In this document: piece after piece, positions 1 to 9,464 of the stretch
How positions within the stretch are numbered: position 1 is the first letter of the stretch
How the letters are laid out: the number at the start of each line of letters is the position of its first letter
Source: Amycolatopsis sp. NBRC 101858
GTDB lineage: Bacteria; Actinomycetota; Actinomycetes; Mycobacteriales; Pseudonocardiaceae
Length of the DNA stretch: 64,000 nt
Direction of reading: 5' to 3'
Assembly (NCBI RefSeq): GCF_030269325.1
Contig: NZ_BSTD01000001.1
Coordinates: forward strand, 1,442,681-1,506,680
Position numbers and translations under genes: made by a program
The notes under the pieces: generated by a model
What the model was told of the DNA's origin: nothing
What the model saw: the letters and a program-made list of their open reading frames with translations, nothing else
Database searches by the model: none

Positions 1-1
1 G

Positions 2-1087
2 GTCGCGGAGGTGTTGGCGCTGGCGCCCGGCCTTTCCCCGGTCGGCCTGCGCGGCGCCTTGCTGGCCTACGACGGCGCGTTGGTCGACGACGCGCGCCTG
101 GTGGTTTCCCTGGCCCGGACGGCAGCATCGTTCGGCGCGCGGATCCTGACGCGGCTTTCGGCTTCCGCGGTTTCCGCGGACCGGGTCACGGCCGTCGACG
201 GCATTTCGGGCGACACGCTGGAGATCCACGCCCGCCAGGTGATCAACGCGACGGGCGTGTGGGCCGGGACGCTGACCGGCTCGGTGCGGTTGCGGCCGTC
301 GCTGGGGTCACACCTGGTGCTCGCGCCGGGGACGGTGCCGATGGGCACGACGTCGGTGAACATCGGGGTACCGGGCGAGACCAACCGGTTCGTGTTCCTG
401 CTCCCCCAGCCGGACGGCCGCGTCTACTTGGGACTCACGGACGAGCCCGTTTCGGGTGCGATCCCTGACGTGCCAGTGGTTCCCGAGTCCGACGTGGACT
501 TCCTGCTGTCGTTGGCATCGACGGTGCTGGCTCGCCCGCTGACCCGCTCCGACGTGGCCGGCTCGTACGCCGGCTTGCGCCCGCTGATCGAGGGAACGGG
601 CGGCCGCTCGGCCGACTTGTCCCGCAAGCACGCGGTGCTGGCGGGTTCGGACGGGCTGCTGACGGTGGTAGGCGGCAAGCTGACGACGTACCGCCGGATG
701 GCGGAGGACGCGGTCGACTCGGCGGTCCGCCTGGCCGGCTTGTCGGCTTCGCCCTGCCGGACCGCGCGATTGCCGTTGCTCGGAGCGGCTTCGCGGGCAG
801 AGTTGTCCCTTGTGGACGCTGCGCCTCGGCTGGTGGCCCGATACGGCACGGAGGCCCCGCGCGTCGCGGCGTTGGGCGAGCTGGACGCGGAGTTCGCAGC
901 CCCGGTGGCCCCGGGCTCGGACATCACGGCGGCCGAGGTGGTGTGGGCGGTCCGCAACGAGGGGGCGCTGGATGTCGCGGACGTACTGGAGCGCCGGACC
1001 AGGCTGGCATTGATCCCCTCGGACGCGGAGGCCGCGGCGGCGCGGGTCGCGGAGCTTGTCGACAAGTCGCTCGCCGGCCTCGCCTGA
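2..1087 (+). CDS. glpD: Glycerol-3-phosphate dehydrogenase, C-terminal part (5' end outside window)
   Basis: FAD-dependent oxidation of sn-glycerol 3-phosphate to dihydroxyacetone phosphate at the membrane, feeding electrons to the quinone pool. The reading frame is open from the first bases, so the gene starts upstream and the N-terminal FAD-binding Rossmann motif is missing. What is visible is the middle of the DAO domain (VINATGVWAG, LGLTDEPVSG, AGLRPL) and the end of the FAD site (GGKLTTYRRMAEDAVD), followed by the DAO_C helical cap. The stop is TGA. Family membership is clear from these motifs; the aerobic GlpD subtype is inferred from the single-chain layout. Confidence 0.9.
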   Translation, partial: VAEVLALAPGLSPVGLRGALLAYDGALVDDARLVVSLARTAASFGARILTRLSASAVSADRVTAVDGISGDTLEIHARQVINATGVWAGTLTGSVRLRPSLGSHLVLAPGTVPMGTTSVNIGVPGETNRFVFLLPQPDGRVYLGLTDEPVSGAIPDVPVVPESDVDFLLSLASTVLARPLTRSDVAGSYAGLRPLIEGTGGRSADLSRKHAVLAGSDGLLTVVGGKLTTYRRMAEDAVDSAVRLAGLSASPCRTARLPLLGAASRAELSLVDAAPRLVARYGTEAPRVAALGELDAEFAAPVAPGSDITAAEVVWAVRNEGALDVADVLERRTRLALIPSDAEAAAARVAELVDKSLAGLA

Positions 1088-1100
1088 GCCACGATGCGCC

Positions 1101-1244
1101 TCACGCCTCGCGCGGGATCGCAGTGTCGGCGGCAGCCCACTCTTCCCCGGCGCGGGCTCGGCGAGATCGGGACAGTTGGCGGCGCACCAGCAGCGACTTG
1201 ACCACGGGGCAGTGCCCCACTGACTCGTTCGCGACCTCGACCAT
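1101..1244 (-). CDS. Possible small hypothetical protein (47 aa) between glpD and the HTH gene
   Basis: A short minus-strand frame opening with ATG and reading MVEVANESVGHCPVVK, then a basic stretch (LLVRRQLSRSRRAR). It lies in the 365-base gap between glpD and the HTH regulator, where no larger gene is seen. Only a run of Gs precedes the start and there is no clear ribosome binding site. The composition is plausible for a small actinomycete protein, but I do not recognise a family. It could equally be chance coding in GC-rich DNA. The rest of the gap (about 1245-1417) shows nothing recognisable. Confidence 0.22.
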   Translation of the reverse strand: MVEVANESVGHCPVVKSLLVRRQLSRSRRARAGEEWAAADTAIPREA

Positions 1245-1417
1245 GCTGCCCCAGCCCCAGCCTGCCCCGCCCGACACAGCCCCTCCCGACCCTGGGGGCC
1301 GTGCCCAGCTCCAGTCTATCGGCGGCCACCGACAGCAACCCCGTCCCCGCAACCCGGGACCGGGCTTCTCCACATCCCGGCAACCCTGTGCACAACCCGA
1401 CTTGATGTCGACTTAAC

Positions 1418-1446
1418 TTGACGACCCGTTGGGTTTTTGCAACAGT
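1418..1446 (+). promoter_or_regulatory. Candidate promoter giving a leaderless HTH transcript
   Basis: TTGACG (1418-1423), a 17-base spacer, then AACAGT (1441-1446) six bases before the ATG of the HTH gene. No Shine-Dalgarno sequence lies in front of that ATG. This spacing would start transcription at or next to the A of the start codon, the typical leaderless arrangement in actinomycetes. The -35 is good and the -10 is weak. Confidence 0.4.
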
Positions 1447-1452
1447 TACCCC

Positions 1453-1722
1453 ATGAGCCCGGTCAGACGCGGCAAGGAGCTGCCGATCTACAACCGGCTT
1501 CCCGTGCTTCGAGCGGAGCGCGGGCTGAGCAGGGCCGCGCTCGCGAACGCCGTCGAGGTCAATCCTCAAACCATCGGCGCTCTCGAACGGGGCGATCACT
1601 ATCCGAGCCTGGACCTGGCCTTCCGGATCTGCGCGGTCTTCGACCTTCCCGTCGAAGCGGTGTTCAGCCGCGCGCCGTTCACGCCACTGTCCACTCAGGT
1701 CTACCGCGAGGGGGGAGCATGA
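1453..1722 (+). CDS. XRE-family helix-turn-helix regulator (89 aa)
   Basis: Small DNA-binding protein made almost entirely of one Cro/C1-type HTH: LRAERGLSRAALANAVEVNPQTIGALERG, followed by YPSLDLAFRICAVFDLPVEAVF. This is the short XRE type that commonly sits in front of small transporter operons in Gram-positives. The ATG at 1453 was chosen over an upstream in-frame start because the HTH begins soon after it and a leaderless promoter fits. Its stop overlaps the ATG of the next gene (ATGA), so it is the first gene of an operon with the membrane protein and the ABC exporter, which it probably controls. Confidence 0.85.
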   Translation: MSPVRRGKELPIYNRLPVLRAERGLSRAALANAVEVNPQTIGALERGDHYPSLDLAFRICAVFDLPVEAVFSRAPFTPLSTQVYREGGA

Positions 1723-2266
1723 CCGAGCAACCGGGCCGGCTCGCGGCCTACTGGGAACGCAAGCTGGACAAGATGGACGAACGCGAGCTGCGGCACTCGC
1801 GGCGGCTGCCGGGCTGGCGCACGCGCCGGCGCCGCCGGACCCTCACCGCTGTGCTGGCGCTCGCCGATCTCGTGCTGATCACCGGCGCGGCGGTCTTCAC
1901 CACGGCCGATGACCGCCTCTTCGGCACGCTCTGGGCCGCCGGAATCGTCCTCGGCGGCACCACCTTCGTGCTGCTGCGGATCCTCACCGGCCGGATGAGC
2001 GGCGGTTCTCGCGGCTGCTGGACGAACGCAAGCGCGAGTGGCGCCACCGCGTCACCTACGTCGGCTTCCAGCTCCTCAGCTACTTGATGATCGTCGCGAT
2101 GATCTACTGCGTCGTGGTCGCCGACACCGCCGACGGCGGCTTCCGCGGCGCCATGATGCTGTCCGCGCTCCTGGTCACCGGCACGACGATCCCGACCATC
2201 GTGCTGGGCTGGTCGCTGCCGGACGACGACCCCGAAGACTTCGCGGAGGGGATGGGGAATGCCTGA
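1719..2266 (+). pseudogene. Frameshifted membrane protein gene of the ABC operon
   Basis: The first part (1719 to about 1999) encodes MTEQPGRLAAYWERKLDKM, a basic segment and two hydrophobic helices (LTAVLALADLVLITGAAVF; LFGTLWAAGIVLGGTTFVLL), ending LRILTGRM. Sensible coding then continues in another frame from about 2000: RRFSRLLDERKREWRHRV, two more helices (LLSYLMIVAMIYCVVV; MMLSALLVTGTTIPTIVLGW) and an acidic end DDDPEDFAEGMGNA. The upstream frame stops at 2085. Loss of one base in AGCGGCGG, or of four in a GAGC repeat, explains the shift. A TTG at 2084 could start a separate 60-aa product, but the good coding upstream of it argues for one broken gene or a base error. About 180 aa with four membrane segments when joined. 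Probable partner of the ABC exporter; family not recognised. Confidence 0.7.
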
Positions 2267-3173
2267 GGGGACACTGGAGATCGACGGGATCTCCAAACGC
2301 TACGGCGCGAAGGTCGCGCTCGACGGCGTCACGTTCGACGTCCGCGGCGGCGAGCTGTTCGGCTTCGTCGGCAGCAACGGCGCCGGCAAGACCACCACCA
2401 TGCGGATCGCGCTGGGGGTGCTGGCCGCCGACGCCGGCGAGGTCCGGTTCCGCGGCGAGAAGATCACGCACGAAGCCCGGACCCACATCGGCTACATGCC
2501 CGAAGAACGCGGGCTCTACCCGAAGATGAAGGTCCTCGAGCAGCTGATCTACCTCGCCGAACTGCACGGCCTCAGCGCGAACGAGGCCCACCGCAACGCC
2601 GAGAACTGGATCAGCAGGCTCGGCCTCGCCGAGCGCCGCAAGGACGAGGTGCAGAAACTCAGCCTCGGCAACCAGCAGCGCGTCCAGCTGGCCGCCGCGC
2701 TGGTGCACGACCCGGCCGTGCTGGTGCTCGACGAACCGTTCTCCGGCCTCGACCCGCTGGCCGTCGACGTCATGAGCGGCGTCCTGCGCGAGAAGGCCGC
2801 GGCCGGCGTCCCGGTCGTCTTCTCCAGTCACCAGCTCGACCTCGTCGAGCGGCTGTGCGACCGGGTCGGGATCATCCGCGCCGGCCGGATGGTCGCCGTC
2901 GGCACCGTCGGCGAGCTGACCGCCGGCGCGAGCAGCAAGCTCGTCGTCACCGCGCCGAACGCGCCGGAAGGCTGGGCCGCGGGCCTGCCCGGCGTGCGCG
3001 TCCTGGAAACCCAGGGCACCACTGCCGTGCTCGACCTCGAACCGAGCGCGGACGACCAGGCCGTGCTCGCCGCGGCGCTGGCCACCGGGCCGGTCACCGA
3101 GTTCAGCCGCCGTCGCCGGTCGCTGACCGAGCTGTTCCGCGACGCAGTCTCCGACGAGGGGGTCCGGCGATGA
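2259..3173 (+). CDS. ABC transporter ATP-binding protein (NatA-like, 304 aa)
   Basis: Nucleotide-binding subunit of an ABC-2 exporter. Walker A is GSNGAGKTTT near residue 40, the signature is LSLGNQQRVQLAAAL and Walker B is VLVLDEPFSGLDP, followed by the H-loop SSHQLDLVERLCDR. About 80 residues after the ATPase core match the DUF4162-type C-terminal extension often seen in sodium/antibiotic efflux ATPases. The start overlaps the end of the frameshifted membrane gene and the stop overlaps the permease ATG (ATGA), so the genes are translationally coupled. The signature has N where most have GG(Q/E), as is usual in this subfamily. Substrate unknown. Confidence 0.92.
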   Translation: MPEGTLEIDGISKRYGAKVALDGVTFDVRGGELFGFVGSNGAGKTTTMRIALGVLAADAGEVRFRGEKITHEARTHIGYMPEERGLYPKMKVLEQLIYLAELHGLSANEAHRNAENWISRLGLAERRKDEVQKLSLGNQQRVQLAAALVHDPAVLVLDEPFSGLDPLAVDVMSGVLREKAAAGVPVVFSSHQLDLVERLCDRVGIIRAGRMVAVGTVGELTAGASSKLVVTAPNAPEGWAAGLPGVRVLETQGTTAVLDLEPSADDQAVLAAALATGPVTEFSRRRRSLTELFRDAVSDEGVRR

Positions 3174-4360
3174 GGACGTTGAGCGGCCGGCGGGCCGTCT
3201 GGCTCGTGATGAAGCGCGAGCTGAACACGCGCCTGCGCACCCGTTCGTTCGTCATCGGCACCGTCGTGATGCTGGTGCTGCTGCTGGGGTACGTCGGCTT
3301 CCAGACGTCGCTGGCGGGCAAGGCGGACAAGAGCACGGTCGGGCTCACCGGCCAGGCGACCGGGATCGCGCAGCAGCTGCAGGTCGAAGCCGCGCAGTCC
3401 GGCAGGCAGATCTCCACGGTCACCGTCACCGACCCGGCCGAGGGCCGCAAGCAGGTCGAGGACGGCGACCTCGACGCGCTCGTCTCGGGCAGCGCCGCGA
3501 AGCTGACCGCCACCTACAAGTCCTCTTTGGACGACCAGCTGCGCAAGGTGCTCGACCAGGTCGCACAGCAGCAGGTGCTCGACGGCGTGCTGTCGTCCGC
3601 GCAGCTCGAACCGGCCGACGTGATGGCCCAGGTCGACGGCACGCACGTGCAGGACGACCCGATCTCGCCGGAGCCGGCGGACCACACGCAGCGGCTCGTC
3701 GTCGGGCTGATCGTCGCGTTCCTGCTCTACATCAGCATCATCACCTACGGGATGATGGTCGCCCAGGGCGTCGTCGAAGAGAAGTCGAGCCGGGTCGTGG
3801 AGATCCTGCTCGCCAGCGTGCGGCCGTGGCAGCTGCTGCTGGGCAAGGTGATCGGGCTCGGCCTGGTCGGGCTGACGCAGCTGGTGATCCTGGCCGCGGC
3901 CGGGCTGGTCGCGGCGTCGGTGACCGGGGTGTTCACGCTGTCCGGCTTCGCCACCGGCGCGATGCTGTGGGGCCTGCTCTGGTACCTGCTCGGCTTCCTG
4001 TTGTACGCCACCATCTACGGCGCGCTGGGGTCGCTGGTGTCGCGGCAGGAGGACACGCAGTCGGTGGTCGGGCCGCTCAACATCGTGCTGATCGTCGGGT
4101 TCGTCACCGGGTTCAACCTGCTGCTGCAGGACCCGTCCGGCACCGCGACGAAGGCCATCTCGCTGGTTCCGCTGTTCTCCCCGATCCTGATGCCGGCCCG
4201 GATCGCGACCGGCGCGGCGGCGGGCTGGGAGATCGCGCTGTCGCTCGGGCTGACGGCCTTGCTGGTCGCGCTGCTCACCTGGCTGGGCGGGAAGATCTAC
4301 GGCAACAGCGTGCTGCGCATCGGCAGCCGCATCAAGCTGTCGGAAGCCCTGCGCGGCTGA
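3170..4360 (+). CDS. ABC-2 type permease (NatB-like, 396 aa)
   Basis: Membrane subunit paired with the preceding ATPase. One N-terminal helix (SFVIGTVVMLVLLLGYVGF) is followed by a roughly 140-residue extracytoplasmic domain and then five to six helices starting at LVVGLIVAFLLYISIITYGMMVAQGVVEEKSSRVVEILLASVRPWQLL. The VEEKSSRVVEIL segment is the hallmark of the NatB/YhaP ABC-2 family. The ATG lies in the ATGA overlap. The complex probably exports a small toxic compound or sodium; the neighbouring glycosyltransferase suggests, but does not show, a glycosylated substrate. Confidence 0.9.
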   Translation: MRTLSGRRAVWLVMKRELNTRLRTRSFVIGTVVMLVLLLGYVGFQTSLAGKADKSTVGLTGQATGIAQQLQVEAAQSGRQISTVTVTDPAEGRKQVEDGDLDALVSGSAAKLTATYKSSLDDQLRKVLDQVAQQQVLDGVLSSAQLEPADVMAQVDGTHVQDDPISPEPADHTQRLVVGLIVAFLLYISIITYGMMVAQGVVEEKSSRVVEILLASVRPWQLLLGKVIGLGLVGLTQLVILAAAGLVAASVTGVFTLSGFATGAMLWGLLWYLLGFLLYATIYGALGSLVSRQEDTQSVVGPLNIVLIVGFVTGFNLLLQDPSGTATKAISLVPLFSPILMPARIATGAAAGWEIALSLGLTALLVALLTWLGGKIYGNSVLRIGSRIKLSEALRG

Positions 4361-4377
4361 CCCGGGGAGTGACCGAA

Positions 4378-5568
4378 GTGCGTGTTCTGTTGTCCGGGTA
4401 CGACTCGCGCGGGGGCGTCGAGCCGCTGGTGGCGCTCGCGATGAAGGTGCGGGAGCACGGCGTCGAGGTGCGGGTGTGCGCCCCGCCCGACGACGAGTTC
4501 GCGCGGCGCCTGGCGGGCGCCGGTGTCGAGGTGGTGCCGGTCGGGCAGGCCGTGCGGCCGCTGGTGACCGGGGCGAAGCCGCCGACGGCGAAAGGTCTCC
4601 CCGAACGCGCGGCCGAGCTGATCGCCGCGCAGTTCGCCGCGGGTGCCGACGGGTGCGACGCGGTGGTGGCGACCGGCCTGGTGCCCGCCGTCGCCGCCGC
4701 GCGGTCGGTGGCCGAGCTGCGGGGGATCCCGTACCGGTACGCGACGTTCCAGCAGCTCACCCTGCCGACACCGCACCACCCGCCGCGGCTGACGCACGCC
4801 GGCCTGGCGCTGCCGCCGGAGACGGACAATCGGGCGCTGTGGAAGCGGGAAGCCGAGAACATCGACAGGCTGTTCAAGACGGCCCTCGACACCCAGCGCG
4901 CGGCGCACGGCCTGCCGCCGGTGGACAGCGTCCTCGGTTACGTGCTCGGCGACCACCCGCTGCTGGCGTCGGACCCGGTCCTCGACCCGTGGCAGGAGAC
5001 CGCCGACCTCGACGTCGTGCAGACGGGCGCGTGGATCGTGCCGGACGAGCGCCCGCTCCCGGCCGAGCTGGAAGCGTTCCTGAACGCCGGCGAACCACCG
5101 GTGTACGCGGGCTTCGGCAGCACGACACCCCGTGGTGCCGAGGTCGTCGTCGAGGTGATCCGGGCGCAGGGCCGCCGCGCTGTCATCGGCCAGGGCTGGG
5201 CCGATCTGGGCCTGACGGACGACCGCGGCGACTGCTTCGTCGTCGGCGAGGTCAACCACCAGGCCCTGTTCCGCCGGTGCGCCGCCGTCGTCCACCACGG
5301 CGGCGCGGGAACGACGACGACGGCCACCCGCTCGGGCGCGCCCCAGGTGGTCGTCGCGCAGAACGGCGACCAGCCGTACTGGGCCGGTCGCGTCGCCGAG
5401 CTGGGCATCGGCGCGGCGCACGACGGCCCGGTGCCGACCTTCGAATCCCTCTCGGCCGCGCTCGAGACGGCCCTGGCCGCCCGGGAGCGGGCGGCCGCCG
5501 TCGCTGCCACGATCCGGACCGACGGCGCGGACGTGGCGGCGCAGCTGGTCCTCGACGCTATGAAGTGA
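4378..5568 (+). CDS. Glycosyltransferase, vancomycin GtfB/UGT-like (GT1, 396 aa)
   Basis: Predicted cytoplasmic NDP-sugar glycosyltransferase of the GT-B fold. It begins RVLLSGYDSRGGVEPLVALA, the typical N-terminal beta-strand and glycine loop of the actinobacterial natural-product family. The C-terminal donor-binding domain carries YAGFGSTTP, FVVGEVNHQALFRRCAAVVHHGGAGTTTTATRSGAPQVVV and a QPYWAGRVAELGIG tail: the HHGGAGT sugar-nucleotide site is intact. The GTG at 4378 was chosen because GGGGAG lies eight bases upstream; an in-frame GTG at 4369 would overlap that site. It follows the permease by 17 bases and is probably in the same transcript. The acceptor is unknown; self-resistance glycosylation coupled to export is one possibility. 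Confidence 0.88.
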   Translation: MRVLLSGYDSRGGVEPLVALAMKVREHGVEVRVCAPPDDEFARRLAGAGVEVVPVGQAVRPLVTGAKPPTAKGLPERAAELIAAQFAAGADGCDAVVATGLVPAVAAARSVAELRGIPYRYATFQQLTLPTPHHPPRLTHAGLALPPETDNRALWKREAENIDRLFKTALDTQRAAHGLPPVDSVLGYVLGDHPLLASDPVLDPWQETADLDVVQTGAWIVPDERPLPAELEAFLNAGEPPVYAGFGSTTPRGAEVVVEVIRAQGRRAVIGQGWADLGLTDDRGDCFVVGEVNHQALFRRCAAVVHHGGAGTTTTATRSGAPQVVVAQNGDQPYWAGRVAELGIGAAHDGPVPTFESLSAALETALAARERAAAVAATIRTDGADVAAQLVLDAMK

Positions 5569-6913
5569 TCTTCCCGTACCGCTCCAAGGAAACCTGGCGC
5601 TCGTGGGCGTGGTCGACCATGGGCTCCGGATACTCCTTCGGGCGGTCCTTCAGCTTGTGGACAGCTTTGCCCGCGACCGTGCGCAGCTCCGGCACGTACT
5701 TGCGGACGTAGTCGCCGTTCGGGTCGAACTTCTCCCCCTGCGTCGTCGGGTTGAAGATCCGGAAGTACGGCGCCGCGTCCGTGCCGGAGCCGGCGACCCA
5801 CTGCCAGTTCAGCTGGTTGGACGCGAGGTCGCCGTCGACGAGGTGCTTCATGAAGTGCCGCGCGCCGAGCCACCACGGCAGGTGCAGGTCCTTCACCAGG
5901 AAGCTCGCGACGACCATCCGGACGCGGTTGTGGATCCAGCCCTCGGCCAGCAGCTGCCGCATCCCGGCGTCGACGATCGGGTAGCCGGTCTTGCCCTCGC
6001 ACCAGCGCTCGAAGGCCTCGCGGTCGTCGTCGTGCTTCATCCCGTCGAACCGCTTGTCGTAGTTCTTGCGCGCGGTTTCCGGGCGGTGCCACAGGACGTC
6101 GGCGTGGAACTCGCGCCAGCAGAACTCACTGCGCAACGACTTCGCGCCGACGCGGTCGTCACCCTCCAGGTCGGCCAGCAGCGTCCGCGGGTGGACACAA
6201 CCCCAGCGCAGGTACGGCGAAAGCCGCGTGGTGCCTTCCCGGTCGGGACGATCGCGATCGGAGTCGTAGGTTTCGATGCCGTCGTCCAGGAACGCGTGCC
6301 AGGCGTCGAGCGCGGCCTGCTCACCCGGCTCGGGCAGCGTCGCGGAAACCTTGGGCGGCTTGGGGATCTTCAGCGAGCGCGGCGGTTCCACCCAGTCCAC
6401 AAGGGACGGTCCGGTGTCGGCGGGCCCGCGCCACCCGTGCGCGGTCCAGGCCCGGAAGAACGGCGTGAAGACGCGGTAGGGATCGCCGTCCGGCTTGGTG
6501 ACGCGCCCCGGCGTGACGGCGTACGACGAGCCCGTCTCGACCCAGTCGATGTTGTTCTCCGCCAGCGCTTTCGCGACTTCGGCGTCCCGGCGGCGGCCGT
6601 AGGGCCCGGTGTCCGCGCTGACGTGCACCGCCGCGGCGCCGATCTTCTTCGCGGCCTTCACGACCTCGGCCGCCGGTTCGCCGCGCACCAGCATCAGCCG
6701 GCCGCCGAGCTGCTCGTCCAGCTTCTCCAGGCACCCGTAGAGGAACGCCTCTCGCGGCGCGCCGCCCGGCTTCAGCAGCGCCTCGTCGAGGACGTACAGC
6801 GCGAGGACGTGCTTGCTGTGCTTGGAGGCTTCGAGCAAGGCGGCGTGGTCGCCCAGCCGCAGGTCGCGACGGAACCACAGGACGACGGGTGCTTCTTTGG
6901 TCACGACGCCCAA
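5558..6913 (-). CDS. phr: Deoxyribodipyrimidine photolyase (451 aa)
   Basis: Light-driven repair of cyclobutane pyrimidine dimers. The N-terminal antenna-binding Rossmann domain starts APVVLWFRRDLRLGDHAALLEA. The C-terminal FAD domain shows TRLSPYLRWGCVHPRTLL, FCWREFHADVLWHRPE, GYPIVDAGMRQLLAEGWIHNRVRMVVASFLVKDL and the DGDLASNQLNWQWVAGSGTDAAPYFRIFNP block, all class I photolyase/cryptochrome hallmarks with the Trp and Asn active-site region intact. Length is normal for class I. It converges on the glycosyltransferase with an 11-base overlap of the coding ends. Confidence 0.95.
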   Translation of the reverse strand: MGVVTKEAPVVLWFRRDLRLGDHAALLEASKHSKHVLALYVLDEALLKPGGAPREAFLYGCLEKLDEQLGGRLMLVRGEPAAEVVKAAKKIGAAAVHVSADTGPYGRRRDAEVAKALAENNIDWVETGSSYAVTPGRVTKPDGDPYRVFTPFFRAWTAHGWRGPADTGPSLVDWVEPPRSLKIPKPPKVSATLPEPGEQAALDAWHAFLDDGIETYDSDRDRPDREGTTRLSPYLRWGCVHPRTLLADLEGDDRVGAKSLRSEFCWREFHADVLWHRPETARKNYDKRFDGMKHDDDREAFERWCEGKTGYPIVDAGMRQLLAEGWIHNRVRMVVASFLVKDLHLPWWLGARHFMKHLVDGDLASNQLNWQWVAGSGTDAAPYFRIFNPTTQGEKFDPNGDYVRKYVPELRTVAGKAVHKLKDRPKEYPEPMVDHAHERQVSLERYGKITS

Positions 6914-6918
6914 CGATA

Positions 6919-6952
6919 AGCGCCCCGCCGTGCAGGTGCACGACGGGGCGCT
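6919..6952 (-). terminator. Hairpin downstream of gltA
   Basis: AGCGCCCCG (6919-6927) pairs with CGGGGCGCT (6944-6952), and the inner bases CGTGC/GCACG extend the stem. It lies just after the gltA stop in the minus direction and just before the photolyase start, so it probably ends the gltA transcript. Confidence 0.7.
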
Positions 6953-6967
6953 GACCAGGGTGAGCCG

Positions 6968-8284
<1,317 letters not shown>

Positions 8285-8481
8285 GCAAGTCCCTCTCACG
8301 TTCGGCACGGGGCGGCGGCGCCTGCGGGTTCCACAGGTAGCCGAGTGTTAACGCGAGGAAACACTGGCGCCTCGCTGCACACCGCCCCGCTGGGGTATGA
8401 AGAATGCCCCTCTACGCTAGTCGAGGAACGTGTGTTCGCGCAGCGGTGGCGTTGCTCCTGGGTGCCCCTTTGGGACCAGGT

Positions 8482-9423
8482 TCACACGGTGGCCGCCATA
8501 TCGGCGGACGTGGGCGGCTCGGCCCCGCTCCGGGAAACCGTGATCGATGCCGCTTTCGCCGCGAATTCCAGCGCCTCGCGCCACGCCCCGGCGTCGAGAG
8601 AGGCCAGGTCGGTGACGTCGCGGGTGTGCAGCCAGGCCAGCAGGGCGCCCTGGACGGTGTCGCCGGCGCCGATGGTGTCGACCACGGTCACCTTCCGCGA
8701 CGGCACGTGGGCCAGCTCACCTGCGGCGGTGATCACCGCGACGCCGTCGGCGCCCCGGGTGAGCACCACGGCGTCCACACCGGACTCGATCCACGTCTTC
8801 GCGGCGGCGACCGGGTCGGCGCCTTCGGTGAGCCACGCGGCGTCGTCGTCGGAGATCTTGAGCAGCCGGACGTCCGGCAGCCAGGACGCGAACCGGGCGC
8901 GGTAGGCGGCCGGATCGGTGATGAGCGCCTCGCGGATGTTGGGGTCGAGGACGGTCAGCACGCCGCGCGCGGCCTCGCGCCGCAGCATCGCCTCGTACGC
9001 CGACGCGCCGGGCTCGAGAACCATCCCGAGGGTGCCCAGGGAGAGCGCGGTCACGTTCTCCGGCAGCGGTCCTGGGTCGGCGACGAGCCGGTCCGCCGTG
9101 CCCTCGACGTAGAACGTGTAGCGCGCGGCGCCCTTCGCGTCGAGCGCGACGACGGCGAGCGTCGTCGGCTCGTCGCCGCGCTGCAGCAGCGACGTGTCGA
9201 CGTCCGAAGCGTGCAGGCGGTCGACCATCGCGTCGCCGAAGCGGTCGGTGGACACGCGCGAGAGGAAAGCCGTCGGCACGCCGAGGCGGCCGGCCGCCAG
9301 CGAGACGTTGTACGGCCCGCCGCCGAGCCGCGGCAGCAGCGCGCGCAGCCCACCGTCCACAGTGGAATCCAGGGGGTCGCCGGGAACCAGGTCGACCAGA
9401 GCTTCTCCGCCTACGACGATCAC
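8482..9423 (-). CDS. PfkB-family carbohydrate kinase (313 aa)
   Basis: ATP-dependent sugar kinase of the ribokinase/fructokinase family. The N-terminal signature IVVGGEALVDLVPGD leads into the glycine-rich GGGPYNVSLAAGRLGVPTAFLSRV, and the C-terminal PfkB signature is VVDTIGAGDTVQGALLAWL, containing the catalytic Asp of GAGD. Length is normal. The substrate is probably fructose or a related hexose, judging by closeness to fructokinase-type sequences, but this cannot be fixed from sequence alone. Stands alone, with the TetR gene 42 bases upstream on the same strand. Confidence 0.88.
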   Translation of the reverse strand: MIVVGGEALVDLVPGDPLDSTVDGGLRALLPRLGGGPYNVSLAAGRLGVPTAFLSRVSTDRFGDAMVDRLHASDVDTSLLQRGDEPTTLAVVALDAKGAARYTFYVEGTADRLVADPGPLPENVTALSLGTLGMVLEPGASAYEAMLRREAARGVLTVLDPNIREALITDPAAYRARFASWLPDVRLLKISDDDAAWLTEGADPVAAAKTWIESGVDAVVLTRGADGVAVITAAGELAHVPSRKVTVVDTIGAGDTVQGALLAWLHTRDVTDLASLDAGAWREALEFAAKAASITVSRSGAEPPTSADMAATV

Positions 9424-9464
9424 GCCGGGAGTTTAGTGGAGTTCAGGCTGACAATTCCTGTCCG

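Noticed and set aside
424..1599. 391-residue open frame on the minus strand under glpD
   Set aside because: It runs antisense to clear GlpD coding and its sequence is Arg/Ala/Ser-rich without motifs. This is typical of shadow frames caused by high GC at third positions.
8345..8364. GTGTT...AACAC inverted repeat upstream of gltA as an operator
   Set aside because: Only five paired bases at each side with a 10-base centre; too weak to call without supporting evidence.
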